DNA of 64,000 bases from Ochotona curzoniae (lineage: Eukaryota; Chordata; Mammalia; Lagomorpha; Ochotonidae): positions 12,722,918 through 12,786,917 of the forward strand of contig NW_024467101.1 in assembly GCF_017591425.1 (NCBI RefSeq), in the 5' to 3' direction. The notes beneath the pieces are model-generated. The model saw only the letters and a program-made list of their open reading frames with translations. It did not search any database and had not been told where the DNA came from. This document shows, in pieces, positions 1 through 13,900 of this stretch; within the stretch, counting starts at the first letter, position 1, and each line of letters starts with the position of its first letter. A program made the position numbers and the translations under genes.

Positions 1-560
1 TCCCTCAAGTCCCTGAAACTTTCAGTTTTCTTTCCTCCTCCACCCCCATCCCCCACCGGTGCTTCACTGTGGACATGCCAGGGATCCAGTTTCAATTTAT
101 CGCCTTTTCTGTCATCTCATCCAGTTATTAAGCACACCCACTGAGTTTTAAAATTTTAGTGTTTGTATTTTCTAGTTTTAAAATCCCTATTTGGTTCTTC
201 TCTGTGTCTTCCATTTCTAGGTTAGAACTTTCTGTAATTCCATTTGTCCAGGAACATTCACTTTACTTTTTAGAACACAGTTTTATTAGCTGCTTAAGAG
301 TGTTCGACACCCCTGACATTTGTGTCACCTTGGGGATGCACCTGGTGATAGTGTTCCCTGTGCAAGTCCAGTTATGTTCCTGGTTCCTTCCACAGTGAGT
401 CATGCAGGATGCTATCCTGCACATTTTCAATACTATGTTTGGACATTCTAGAGGCTCTGTAACCTCTGTGGAATATGCTAACATTTCTGTTTTAGCAGAC
501 AACTAACAAGAATGGGTTCTGCCTCCTGGGCAAGCGGTGAGAAAATAACAAGGAAAAGAG
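1..560 (-). repeat. Old LINE-1 fragment, antisense
   Basis: The AT-rich sequence matches the antisense pattern of old mammalian L1 (L1M/HAL1 type), for example 'cccactgagttttaaaattt' then 'ttctctgtgtcttccattt'. The left end is outside the window. It lies in a GIT2 intron. Confidence 0.6.
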
Positions 561-857
561 TAACATGGATTCTCTTGAAGCTCTAGGCCAGAGGTCCAGG
601 TGCTTGTGCTGCTCTTGCTGTCACTACTGCAACCACAGTGGGGGTGGAATGGGACAGAAGAGGAAAAAAAGAAAGAAAGAAAAAGGCTGGAGGAAGAGGA
701 AGAGAAAACCCAGGGGAATCCCCCTACTTTCTCTCTGGTAGGAGTCCCACTTCCTGCTGCTCAGATCAAAAAGAGAAAGCTTCTGTGTACCTGTTAAGGC
801 AGTTTGAAGTCTCATGCTAATGCTGAAGATGCATTTGAGATGAAACAAACAGGAGCA
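561..857. other. GIT2 intronic sequence, purine-rich
   Basis: No gene or named repeat seen. A GA-rich stretch (about 655-710) lies just before the first CSINE. Confidence 0.5.
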
Positions 858-1165
858 GGCCCGGCACGATGGCTCAGTGGCTAAATGCTCGCCTTGCAAG
901 TGCCAGGATCCTGGCACTTGTATCCTGGCTGCTGCACTTCCCTTCCAGCTCCCTGCTTATCACCTAGGAAAGCAGTGGGGGACAGCCCAAAGCCTTGGGA
1001 CCTTGCACCCACACAGGAGACTCAGAAGAAGCTCCTGGCTCCGGATCAGCTCAGCTCTGGCTGTTGCAGCCACTAGGAGAATGAACCAGCAGGTGGAAGT
1101 TTTTTCTCTCTGTATCTTCTCTGTGTATATCTGCCTTTCCAACACAAATAAATAACTCTTAAAAA
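858..1165 (+). repeat. CSINE (lagomorph C repeat)
   Basis: tRNA-derived SINE from the head 'ggcccggcacgatggctcag' to a diverged 'aataaataactctt' tail followed by A/G-rich sequence. Confidence 0.9.
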
Positions 1166-1334
1166 GAAAGAGATACAGAAAGAAAGAGAGAACAAGAAAG
1201 AAGACCTGCACCAACAGTTTGATTTCCTTTGCAGAATTCTCAGACAGATACTCCAGGCATTTGGTCCAAGGATGAATGTGGACATTATGCAAAAGGGCTT
1301 GATACATTTTTCTGCAGAGGAATCAATAATAACT

Positions 1335-1500
1335 TTTTAGGCTTTGTGGCTGCCTGCCCTCAACTTATTCACGTTGCTGCACTGTGTGAAAGCAACAAGA
1401 TTTAAGTGTGTACAGCTACCTTGCAATAAAATTTTTTTTACCAAACGAGTGATAGGCACTATCTGGTCCACAGACCACATTTTGTTCAGTCCCATTCTAT
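1335..1500. mobile_element. Possible hAT-Charlie type DNA transposon remnant
   Basis: The sequence 'gtgtgaaagcaac' ... 'gcaataaaatttttttt' ... 'ctggtccacagacc' resembles the end of a widespread mammalian hAT non-autonomous element. No intact inverted repeats seen. Confidence 0.4.
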
Positions 1501-1902
1501 ATCTCAAATGACAAAGTAGGTGAACGGCAAAGTTCACTTTCCAACTTTCTTTCTAATCCTTGAGTGACAGAATTCTTCAAATCAGGGCCCAAGTTACAGG
1601 TCTTTGCTCACCCACTCACATCCTGCACTGCTCAACAAGAATGGTGCCTGTTCAATTCTGGTATAGTAAAGCTCCTGGATTCTTAAAAAAAAAAAAAAAA
1701 AGTCACTTCTCCAGAACAAAAATCAAGTTCTAGAAACCAGAAGTTCAAGTTGACCAGCTTTATGCATGTTTGACGTAAGATTGAAAACTTGACTAAGTTT
1801 TCTCTAGGACACGTGAAAGCAGAGGTCACAAAAGATAGCGATCCAACTTGTTTTTCCAGAAGCCTCCTGACAGCCGTGGGGAGGTTGTATCCTTTCACTC
1901 AC

Positions 1903-1997
1903 CTGGTTTCCTGCCACAGAGATAGAAGGCTAGTCTGTCAGTCAGCTCGTACTGTATCTCCACCAGGCGTTCGGCCAGCTCGTGGTGCCCTCCTTGC
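1903..1997 (-). CDS. GIT2: GIT2 coding exon 7
   Basis: Residues 208-239 (RQGGHHELAERLVEIQYELT to CGRKP) plus one base. It completes the ankyrin region. The donor at 1902-1901 (gtgagt) leads into an intron that leaves the window. Confidence 0.94.
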
Positions 1998-4900
1998 CTA
2001 CAGAGAGAAAACAAGGTACCACTCAGGCGGCTTTCTGGTGACTGGCTCTTTTCACAGGAAGGCACAAAGGCGTCTCCGGAGATACCCTAGCCATGGATCC
2101 AAGCTGAGGCAGAGGCAGCCCTGTGTTGTGAGGCAAACTGTTGAGCCCTACCTTGAGTTCTGTTTTTATACATTATTTTCCCTATCTGAATTACACCTTT
2201 CCTGTATTAATGTACAAAGCACAAGGATTAATACACAAAGCACAAGAATTAATACACAAGGAAAAATAGCACAAAGATTTAAGGCAAAGAATAGCTTCAG
2301 TTAATGAGTTAAGACAATAAAATGAAAGGTTAATCATAGAAGTTTTCAAAATTTCTCTAACGTATTTTGAGAAATAGATGAGGAAAAAACTTTTTTAAAA
2401 AATTGGAAAAACAGAATTGAAAAACAGCATGTGGGGCCCAGCACGGTCGCCTAGTGGCTAAGGTTCTTGCCCGTGGGCCTGGCCCGGTGGTCTAGCGGCT
2501 CAAGTCCTCACCTTGAACGTGCTGGGATCCCATATGGTCACCAGTTCTAATCCTGGTGGCCCCACTTCCCATCCAGCTCCCTGCCTGTGGCCTAGGAAAG
2601 CAGTCGAGGACGGCCCAAAGCTTTAGGACCCTGCATGTGTGTGGGAGACCCAGAAGAGGTTCCTGGCTCCTGGTTTCGGATTGGCTCAGCTTCAACCGTT
2701 GCGCTCATCATTGTGAACCATTGGATGGAGGATCTTCCTCTCTGTCTCTCCTCCTCTCTGTAAATCTGACTTTGCAATAAAAATAAATAAATCTTAAAAA
2801 AAAAAAGTTTTGAAATTCAGTCTTTCCCTAATGTCCATTTTCTAGGATTTTTTTTTTAAGATTTACTTATTTCGGGCCCAGCACGGTGGCGCAGTGGTTA
2901 AGGTCCTTGCCTTGCACGCCTGGGATCCCATATGGGCGCCGGTTCTATTCCCAGCAGCCCCGCTTCCCTTCCAGCTCCCTACCTGTGGCCCAGGAAAGCA
3001 GTCGAGGACGGACCAAAGCTTTGAGACCCTGCAGCCGCGTGGGAGACCTGGAAGAGGCTCCTGGCTTCAGATTGGTATAGCATCGGCCGTTGCACTCACT
3101 TGGGGAGTGAATCATTGGACGGAAGATCTTCCTCTCTGTCTCTCCTCTCTGTATATCCGCCTTTCCAATAAAAAAAAATTAAAAAACGAAATCTTTAAGA
3201 TTTACTTATTTCTATTGTAAAGGCAGATATACACAGAGGAGGAGAAACAAAGACGAAGATCTTTTATCTGTTAATTCACTCCCAAAGAGGCCGCAACCGA
3301 AAAAGCTGTGCCGAGCCAAAGCCAGGAGCCAGGAGCCTCTTCCAGGTCTCCCACATGGGTACAGGATCCCAAGGCTTTGGGCCGTCCTCTACTGCCTTCC
3401 CAGACCCCAAGCGGGGAGCTGGGTAGGAACCAGGGCTACTGAGATTAGAACCGGTGTCCTTACTGGATCCCAGGGTTTATAAGGCAAGGATTTTAGCTGC
3501 TAGGCTACCACACCTGACTCCAATTTATTTGTCTATTTATTTATTATTTTAAAGATTTATTTATTTTTATTGGAAAGTCAGATTTACAGAGAAGGAGAGA
3601 CGGAGAGAAAGAGCTTTTATCTGCTGGTTCCCTCCCCAAGTGGCAGGCCCTCCAGGATGCTTTTAAGAACTTATTTATTTGAAAAGCAGAGTGATAAGGA
3701 AGGAAGCAGAGAAAAGAAAAGATCTTGTATATACGGGTGCATTCCCATATCGCCCACAACACCAGGGCTGGGCGAGGCCACAACCAGGAGTCAGGAGGAA
3801 CTCCATCTGGATCTCCCATGTGGGTGGCAGGAACCAATCATGTGCTGCCTCCCAACTGCATGGGCATGAAGCTGTGCAGGAATCGTGAGTAGCCAGGACT
3901 CAAACTGGCATTGTAATATGAGATGCAGGCATCCCAAGCAGAAGTTTAACTCACTGTACAAGATTTACCCAATAAAGAAACTTTCCAGAGATGGTATATA
4001 TGTATAGATTTAAACATTTCTTGCACCAAAATAAACATATATTTTCATTTCCTTTTGCCACGAACTTTCTGAAATGCCTTGGTAGACTGTCCAGACCTGA
4101 CCCTTCAACGCTCTGAAGGCGGCTCTGGATTCTCTGGATGAGAGTCCCGAACCACTTGAACAGCTCTGACAGGCCCCCAGCACACGGCCCACACCAGCCA
4201 CTGGCGCCTCTCTGTCTTTAGCTTCTGCTAACACTGAGAAAATACCAAATTTGCCTTTCTTTATACATGAAATAAATATTTACTCTGCTTAGAATCCTTT
4301 TAGTAATACGATGTAGAGGTAAGTGACAACACTGAGAGGCCACTACGTGCAAACTGCAGGCAAGAGAATTCCAAGGAAATGATCCTGATGGTCTCCTGAG
4401 GACTCCCTCTTCCAAGGGCCAGGCCAGCTTCTCTTCCATCACTACAGAACATCCTGCTGCCTCCCAGACACCTCTGATTTTTATGATGCACCCCTGTCTG
4501 TTTCCTTTGTCTTTTTAACACTTGTGAAATCAGCGAGCGGTCTATGATAGCTGTGATACTTTGACTGGCTGAGCTTTCTGCCTTTTCTAGTGCCGCACGA
4601 TACAATGATGCACTGTACACTAGACATCACCTTGGATCTGAGGGCCAGTGTCCTGCTGCTATTCCCACATGCGCTCAGCTTCTCCCTCATTCATTCTCCA
4701 GATGTGCTAAATGAGTCCTGGTCATCCTTGCCTTGGGCATTCAGATGTTCACTACTTAAGGCTTTCACTTATACCCAACTATATTGTGAACCACAGATCT
4801 AACCATCGACTGGCTAGCACGTTCAAGCATTGGTGAAGAATATCGAAGTGAGAATGACTTCTGTAATTTGGACACCTGACCTGGACTCAGAACACAGATC

Positions 4901-7900
4901 ACATGCTAGTTATGAATGATAAAGTAGAGGACTAGAAGCTAAGCACACTGCTTTACGAGTCCACCCCTTTCCAGGCTAAGCTTAGCTACCTTTGAAATGT
5001 CTTCTACATTTTCCACAAATTTTCAAAGGACCTTATTACGTTATCGGGCCTACTTTTGAATTCTGTTTGACCCTTGGACCCGATTGTAGGTTGCTTTTTG
5101 GTTTTTGTTTTATTTTGTTTTGTTTTTTAAATCCTGCAATTAAATTTTAAAGAGTATTTATGATAGGACATTTTGAAAAATGAGCATGAATTATAAGCCC
5201 AGGTACAAGTTTTAACCAATTTTGAGTAAATTCTTTAACTTAGGATTTTAAGTAAATTCTTTAAGTGTCTCCCTCTCCTGCCCATCCCCCAAAAAGATCC
5301 TATTAGTTTTCTACCAATTATGTATAAATGATAAGCATTTTTCTACAAAATTTTAACCATTATTCAGAGAGGTCTTTTGTTTTTAAATCTTGTTTTTAAC
5401 TAAGATGTATTGTATATTTTATATAGAATTGCATTACAAATGTATTCTTAATTGTGTTTTTTGTTTTATTTTGTTTTGTTTTCCAGTTTTTAAGTGCCAT
5501 GCAATTTTTTTTGTTTGTTTGTTTGTGTTTAACATTATTGAGAAATTTTCTCAGAATACTCACCAGGGAAATAAGGCAGTGGACAGTCAGAATGCTTGAA
5601 TTGTAATTTTGGTGTTCCAAGAGAAAACCTATTTAACATAAGCATGTAACCGGATCATTTACGCATATGCAGCCTGGATTGGTTGTTAAGTCTCAGGCTT
5701 GTTCAGTGCCGGTATGTTGACTTTATAAACTTGTTTTGATTTTTTTCATGTAGTACTGCTATAGTTACCATGATGTAATCTGTATTTGTGTACTTTTTTT
5801 TTTACACATTAAACTCTTCAAATAAAATGTTCAACACTCAAAAAAAAAAAAAAAAGAAATGTCTTCTACAAAGTAGTAAGGCATGAATCTTCAGAGGTTA
5901 TCAACATCATTAAATGCTGATGATGCACGGTTAGCTGCTTAGCAACAAATCACACTCACATACAAATCTCTCAGAGAGAAGTGTGAAGAATCTCTGTTTC
6001 TTACCTGGCATAATCAACAGGCGTTTTCCCATTAGAATCTTGTGTGCCAGGGTCTGCTCCGTATACTGCCAGTAACTCAGCCTGTAGAATCTGCCCTGCT
6101 TTGGAAGCTACGTGCAGAGGGGTATTTCCTTTTTCCTAAGAACCAGTCATAGTTAGTAGACAAATGACAAACAGAAAAGCAAATGAAATAAACTAACGGC
6201 AACACAAACACCACAACACTTGGCGTCAATCTGAAATCATTCACTGAATCGAATCTCAATCAATTCACATTTTCTTACAGGATGAAGGAAGTTGGCCTGG
6301 GCTCCCAAAGACAACAGCCTCAGACAGGTCTCCAGGTTCCCTGTTCTCACACTTGAATGTAGTTGCTGCAATACACAAACAAACAGTATTTGTTAAAAGT
6401 ACTGAGGATTATCTGCAAGAATGGCTGACAGACCATTTTAATACACGTCGCATTAGCAACACACAATTTTTGTTTCAATTAGAGGGACCCAGTGGTCTCT
6501 TCGTTATGGCCACCCGCAGACAGCAAGGTGAGGTCAGGCCCATCTTACTGCTAAGGAAACCAGGATGGTGAAGGCTTACCTGTCCAAATGCCTGGCAAGT
6601 GGCAAACCCGAGTGAAGAAACGTGAGGAAGTGGCTGCTCAACACTCTCAAGTCTGATAGACTAAATTTCAAACCCTACCCTCTCAAAGCTGTGTGACTTT
6701 GAGACAGTTCTTTAAGCAAGCTGACCTGGAAGTTGGTGAGAAAACTACCACCTACACACAGGGTAACTGCAAGGATCCAACAGCATTATCAAGGGCTGTG
6801 TGCTGAGCCCAGCCTGGAGCAAGTGCTCCAAGCACACAGATGCCATGACTGTCACGATCAGTGGTCATGAACTTGGGGCTTGAGGGCTTCAGCCTCTCCC
6901 CTGGGCAGGCCTCAAGACTCTGCACTCCAGCACACCTGCACATCAACAGCATCCCTGGCCTGCAGATAATGCTTTGCTGAAGTGTTTCAGACCAGAAAAC
7001 AGACCTGTGGTGGACCACGCTCTGTACTACTTAAGCTCTTTTGTCTTCAGAAGATGAGTGACCTTCCTTCAAGTTTATCCTAGAATAATCCATATCATAA
7101 TATGGTCACCCTTACCATTAACAGGAATATAGAAAACTAACAACTGTACCCAGAACTTTGTCTTTCAACTTTCATGAAAAAAACAAAACAAAACAAAACA
7201 TCCACATCAACTTGAGCCTTCATGAGCATTAATATTAATTACATGCCTTCCTATGCAAATTTTAAATTCCTGAATTACGGGCCCAGTGCAGTGGCGAAAG
7301 TGGTTAAGGTCCTTGCCTTGCATGCCCGGGATCCCATATGGGCGCCAGTTCTATCCCGGCAGCCCGCTTCCCCTCCAGCTCCCTGCCTGTGGCCTGGGAA
7401 AGCAGTCGAGGACGGCCCAAAGCTTTGGGGCCCTGCACCCGCGTGGGAGACCCGGAAGAGGCTCCTGGCTTCGGATCGGCATAGCATCGGCCGGCCGTTG
7501 CGCTCACTTGGGGAGTGAATCATCGGACAGAAGATCTTCCTCTCTGTCTCTCCTCTCTGTATATCTGCCTTTCCAATGAAAAAATATAAAAGTAAATCTT
7601 AAAAAAAAAATCCTGAATTGCAAGAGATTGTGCTTTGGTGATGGAGCATTTGTCAAGAGCAGAGCTTAGAAACAAAGATGAGAGTGTCATGCAGCACCTC
7701 TAGAAAGGCTTTCTGGCTCTCATGCAGAACTCCACCAACGTGCTCAGACACAGTGCACTCTGCTGTGCGCCGGGGCCCGAGTCACACCCTGCTTGAAGCT
7801 CTAAAACCTGGAGAGCTTACCCCTCTCCCCAAGCTGTCACTGTCTTCACAGAAACAAACACTTACCCTGCAGGCTTTCCAGCCCCACCTAGAAACAAACT

Positions 7901-10900
7901 TTGAGATGGCTCGAGTTCAAAGTTAAGAAAACAGAAAATTTATTGGAATATAATTTAAAAATTGTCAGAAAAAAACACAGTTTTCCCAGACATTTGTTTT
8001 TCCTCTTTACCCTTGTACCTCAAACACAAATGGCTTGCCATGTGAATTAAAGACGATCAAAAACAAAACTTGCAAAGAAACAACTGTTTTTAATTATTTA
8101 AAATACAGAAATGAGTCTTTGCTTTCTTTGTTTTTCTCTCTTCCTTTTAAAGTTTTTCCCAGATAACTCCAAGGGATCCCAAGGCACCGACCCACCTTAC
8201 TCAAGTCTTTGGCGGTCACGCTGTCGTCGTCCCGGCACGGCAGGCGATGCACAAAAGCTAACATCTGATACTTGGCTCGGATGAATTCTGCCTTATTGGG
8301 ACTGGTTGGAAAGCAAAAAAAGGAAACCGTTCATTTGCCATTCAGGAGCAACATTCATCATTCTTGGTACTGTAAGAGGAGGAAGTGACCCACACCCCGC
8401 AATGGACAGTGAAATGAACAATGCTGAAGCCAGCTGCAGCAGTTAAGACCTGGGCCTGGAAAAATACACTGGTGGGGAAAATCAGTTGGGGGGGAGTGGC
8501 GAATTCCTGACTCTACAGAATTGTATCATAAAACTCAAAATTCAAAATAAAAGTAAAAATAAAAAAAAATCACACACTGGGCTGGGTCTGCAGAATCCCT
8601 CCTTTGAACAGCCCATTTCTCCTCTGTATAATGTCCTCAACTGTATTAGCAGCAGTTGGAGGAAGTGGCAATTTTAGTCCCTTGTATAGCAGGCATCTGG
8701 CAGACTGGGGCCTAGAGCCTGGATTTTGATCTGATCATCTTTTGAGTACCCAAGTGCAGGCCTGATTATACCATCAGCTTTCAAGTAACCATGAAAAAGA
8801 GCTGTGATGATAGTGGTGGTCCCCCTCACCTTTGCATCTGCAACAGCAAGGGGCTCAATGCACAGTTGGGGCCAAAGGCCTCTTAGGGCACCCTTGGCTG
8901 TTCTCCTAAAAACAGCTGTGTTCCTTTTGGTGGGTTCCCATGTGTTAAGAAGACATTAGAAGCAGTCTACTCACTGTACTTTATCCTGTGGATTAGCCTT
9001 TCGTCTGCCACTCAGAATTGAGGCGGGGTCCAGCAAGGAGTGCTCCCATATAGAATTAGCACCGTTGTTGTACAAGGTTTCAACCATCTGAAAGCAAGCA
9101 GCATGGAATCACATTCTCATTTCTTTTAGCAGATAGTCAATGGGAATCAGTGAGTGCGCTGGAAAACAGGGCTCCATTACCAACACCAGCATATTTGGGT
9201 TGTTACTCAGATAGCTGTTTTCTGATTTTAAAGACTGATTTATTTAGACAGAGAGAGATTTTTCCACCTGCTGGCTCACTGCCCAGGTCTTCTACATGGG
9301 TGTCAAGAGCCCAAGCACTTGAGTCATCACCCACTACCTCCCAGAATGCATTAGCAGGGAGCTGGACTGGGAAGCAGAGCAGCCGGGACTTAAACTGCCA
9401 CCCCAACATGGGTACAAATGTCCCCAAGTGGCAGCTTACTCTGTTACACCACAGCACCTGCCTTCATTGCCAACTTTAGAGGAAGACGAACTTGTGGCAG
9501 GATTGAGCTCCTCCCAGCTGGAGCGCTAAGCATCTGAACACATCAGAGTGTATGTTCCCACAGATGATAAAAAGGACTCTGACACTTAAGGGCAATGTCC
9601 CCCAACCTGATCATGTATTTGCAACCCATTTATACTACCTATTTAAAAAAATACATGGCTTGATGTGATATACTTTTCTTAGATACATTAGAACAATGCA
9701 ACTATGAAAATAAACACTCTAGCAAGACCTGAACCTGCCCTGAGTTCCAACTGGCATTTAAAACTACCCATCTCAGAGATACCTGCCAGAAATATTTAAA
9801 ATATTTACTCGAGATAAAATGAAGGCAAAGCACATATCTAATCCTCAGTTCCAAGGGAAGTCAAATGAGGCATACCCCCAAATGCAAACACAGGTGATGT
9901 GACACTGGACTTCAAATAAAAACTCTCTTAACAGAGTATTAACCATCCAATCAAAACAAGTTAATTAATTTGGTCTCTGACTAGCAACAAGAGCTTGAAG
10001 AAAACTTAAAAACTTAAATCAGATGCTTCGGAAATTTCCAAAAGGAGAAAATGTTAAAAGGCATCAGCAGGTACTAGGTACATTAATGAAAAGCTTCTGA
10101 GGCAGTGGCTTTTGGAACATTCATCGTGGTGCGATCAACAGAAAGATCACTTAGAAACAATCTTTGGTGACAATTTAGGAACTTGGCAGTGACACATTCC
10201 CACAACATTTTAATGACTATCCCCACCCACAACCGACAGAGCGGGAGAAGCCTTGCATCAGGAGGAAAGCGACCATGGGAAATGATAAACTCCTTCAGAT
10301 ACGAGTTACACATCACATCGGTGCCACGGCACCGCTTACCAATTATGGCGCAACCCGCTTCCAAAAGATAAAAGGAGCAGACCAGGAGGGATTTTAGTTG
10401 CTAAAGCAACGCGTCCTAAAGTCTACACCGAAGCCCTGGACAGGACTGGTGCGTTTTACCTGAAGCAGGGTCGGGGGCCACGGGGTGTGCTTCAGATGCC
10501 TCACTTGGGAGATGTGGCGCCCTAAGCTCCGATGGACACTGCAGCACTCGTCACAGATGAACGTTCCCCTGTTGACGGATGCCCAGGAAGGATCTGGAAA
10601 AGGAAGGAAATCTCAGCTGGTTTCTGACCTACCAGACTGGCAAATGATGACTGATATTTGGTTTTTCAGAAAAGTAAGACTTTTGCTGTTGTGTCTACAC
10701 ATACACTTGTCAACATTATGGAGCTGGTGATCTTGTCTGACCTTGCTTGAATGTCAACTGAGACCAAATGCACTCGGAAGTTCTGAAGAAGCAGTTTCTT
10801 TCTGACTCAGGGCCACACTTCTTGGCTCTAACATTTTACCATCTCATTCAGTCAACGTAAGAGAAGCTATACAAGTGTCCGGATGGAGCGTGGCAAATCC

Positions 10901-13900
10901 CCCAGCACCCAGAGTGAACTGATATAACTCAGATGGTGAATTATTCACACAGCAACATGGGAAGTAAATGGTGGCAACACGGTTGTTCTAAGCCATTGCT
11001 GCAAACCAGCACACCAAGACACCAAGCAGAGGGCTGCGAGTGACCACACTGAGACACCGAGCACACCAAGCAGGGGGCTGCGAGTGACCGAATGAAACCA
11101 TGCGGCTGCTGTGCTCTGCAGCACCGGGCGATGAGCTATGGCACTCCCTGGGCACTTGAAACAAACTACCCGGATCAGCCCTGCAATGGAGAGGAAAGAA
11201 AAAAAAAAGACAGTGGCATCGCAGAGGGCGGAGGTGAAGATGTAAAACAAACAGGAGCATTTGGGTGAGCAAGCGACACTTTCCTTTGAAATCCCATAGG
11301 GCTTGCACTGAAATAAGGAGTACTTCACATTGAGTAACAGGGGATGTAAATAAACCCAGCTCTCAGAAACCCCAACGAAAGGTTCCCTCCTCAGCACACT
11401 CACAATGGGGTGGCACTGGGGGCCAGTCAGGCTGCCTGGTCGCAGGATTATATTTGAAAATTCTTCAATGTCCACAAAAATCTCTAAAATGCATGCACAT
11501 CATCTTTACCATTTTTTTCTTACGGTTTATTCAAGTCCTTTCAAACCATATAATGAAAAGCTATGATTTCAATCACAGACAAGTCCTGGGAGCCAGAGAG
11601 GCTGGTGGTTAAGAGGGTTGGCTCTGGAGACGGGCAGCCCACGGTCTGAACCCCAACTCTGCAACTACTTGCACAATGATCTCAGGCAAGCTTCTTCCTG
11701 GAGTGTCCCCACCGTGGGTCACATGGGAATGACAGAGGACAAACGGAGAGCGGAGGACCACTCCCACGGCAAGCACACAGTGATGTTGACTGTTACAAAT
11801 CTTTTACAAATTAAAGTCCTCAGTATCATGCATAGTTTTGAAAGCCCAGTAAAATCCGCGATCTCTTGAAAAAGTTTCTGACCAAGCTAAAGCACTAAAC
11901 AGGTTGTGCCGACATCATCCTTGTACCATAGAAATCTCGGTGATGCTGGGTGTGCGATGGTTCAACTGACTAATCCTCTTCCTGCAGGCACTGGCATCCC
12001 ATGTGGGAACCAGTTCTTGTCAAGGCTATTCTACTTTTGATGCAGTTCCCTGTTTTTGGCCTGGAAAGCAATAAGGATGGTCCAAAGTCTTGGGACCCTG
12101 AACCCGCGTAGGAGACCCAGAAAAAGCTCCTGGCTTCTGGCTTTGGATCAGCTCAGCTTTGGCTGTTGCAGCCACTTGGGGAGGGAACCAGTGGATGGAA
12201 GCTCGCTCTTTCCATCTCTCCTTTTCTGTAAATCTGATTTATCAATAAAATATAAATAAATCAGGGTCAGGCACAATAGCCTAGCAGCTGAAGTCCTCGC
12301 CTTGAATGCACCGAGATCCCATATGGGCGCCAGTTATAATCCTGGCGGCCCCTCTTTGCATTTAGCTACTTGTTTGTGGCCTGGGAAAGCAGTCGAGGAC
12401 GGCCCAAAGCCTTGGGACCCTGCAGCCGTGTGGGAGACCCGGAAGAGGCTCCAGGGTCCTGGCTTCGGCTCATTGCAACTCTGGCCGTTGCGACCACTTG
12501 GGGAGTGAGTCATCGGACAGAAGATCTTCCTGTCTGTCTCTCCTCCTCTCTGTATATCTGACTTTGCAATAAAAATAAATAAATCTTAAATAAATAAATA
12601 AAAACAAAATCTTAGTGGCATTTTCAGGGAACTGAACTCAGTACTATACATTTATCATAAACCAGACTTATTTTTTTAAGATTTATTTACTTATATAAAT
12701 AATGATGGCCAGAGCTGAGCCAATCCGAAGCCAGGAGCCAGGAGTTTCTTCCGGGTCTCCCATGCCAGTGCAGGGTCCCAAACCTCTGCTTTCCCAGGCC
12801 ACAAAAGCGGGGCAATGCATGGCAAGTGGGACCGCCGGGACACAAACCAGCACCCATAGGGGCTCTCAGTACGTGCAAGATGAAGACTTTAGCCACCAGG
12901 CTACCATGTTAGGCCTGAACTAGATTTATTTTAACAAAAACTAAAATACTTAACACAACGTCATCATGGCTAAATTTTTGCCATGAAATCAAAAAAGAGA
13001 AAGAGAAACAATTCAAAGAAGGGGAACTCCATCAGTACCAGTATATGAAGAAGCAAAGATTGGCCTCATCAAGACGAAGGAAGCAGACCATCACGTCACC
13101 GTGGGCAGGGACTATTACTGATGACCCACACCGAGCGCTGATGTACAGCGCTGGTGCTCACACGCAGGATTCAGAGGGTTCACCAGGCTCTCGCAGAAAA
13201 CTACACAAGAAAAAGGCCGTATGTTAAGCAAGATTCTTGATTAATCACGTTAACTTTGTGGTTCAGAGCCCAATGGAAAGTCAGAGAGTCAGAACTGAGA
13301 CAGCCGAAGAGGCTGGGCAAAGCCCTGTAGCAGGATGCGTTTTCTCAAGGTTTCTTCACCCAGGCTCTGTGGACGTGGCTGATGGACTTCAAAACAGCGT
13401 ATGCTGAGTTTCTGCAGGCTGTGCGCGAGCCCACCCTGAGGCAGCAGGGAGCATCTGTGTTTGCCAGAATCTCAAAGGCATCCCTGGCCCTCACACAGGT
13501 CCACTCTGTGACTAGGACTTTGCAACAATAATAAGCAATGCAGCGCTGATCCCTAGCTGTTCCTGTTCACAGAGCTTTTCAAGATAGCCTAATTATATTC
13601 AAAACAGGAAGGAAGTGACTCAAGCCTCTGCAGATCAGGCACTCAGACAACAGCTAAAAACAAGAGGATGGAAGAGAGCCTGCTCTGAGATGCACAAACG
13701 CTGCAAAGCCACAAGACAGTGTGTAAGGAGGCCCACCAGAAGCTACTGTCCTGTGCCCAGGAGCATCAGGTAAGGAGTGAGTAGCTCCTAACCCAAGAGA
13801 AGTCTGAAGCCAGAACACACGTGAATCAAACATATCAACCGAAAACAGCCAAGAAAATAAGGAAGTGGAACACGCAACGATTTTTTAGATGAAACAATGG

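Noticed and set aside
1789..2304. 171-codon plus-strand frame across GIT2 exon 7
   Set aside because: It is antisense to a real exon and its repeated peptide comes from the 21-bp tandem repeat.
2849..3220. Open frames of 60-110 codons repeated in many places with similar peptides
   Set aside because: They are translations of CSINE copies and recur wherever the SINE does; none is a protein-coding gene.
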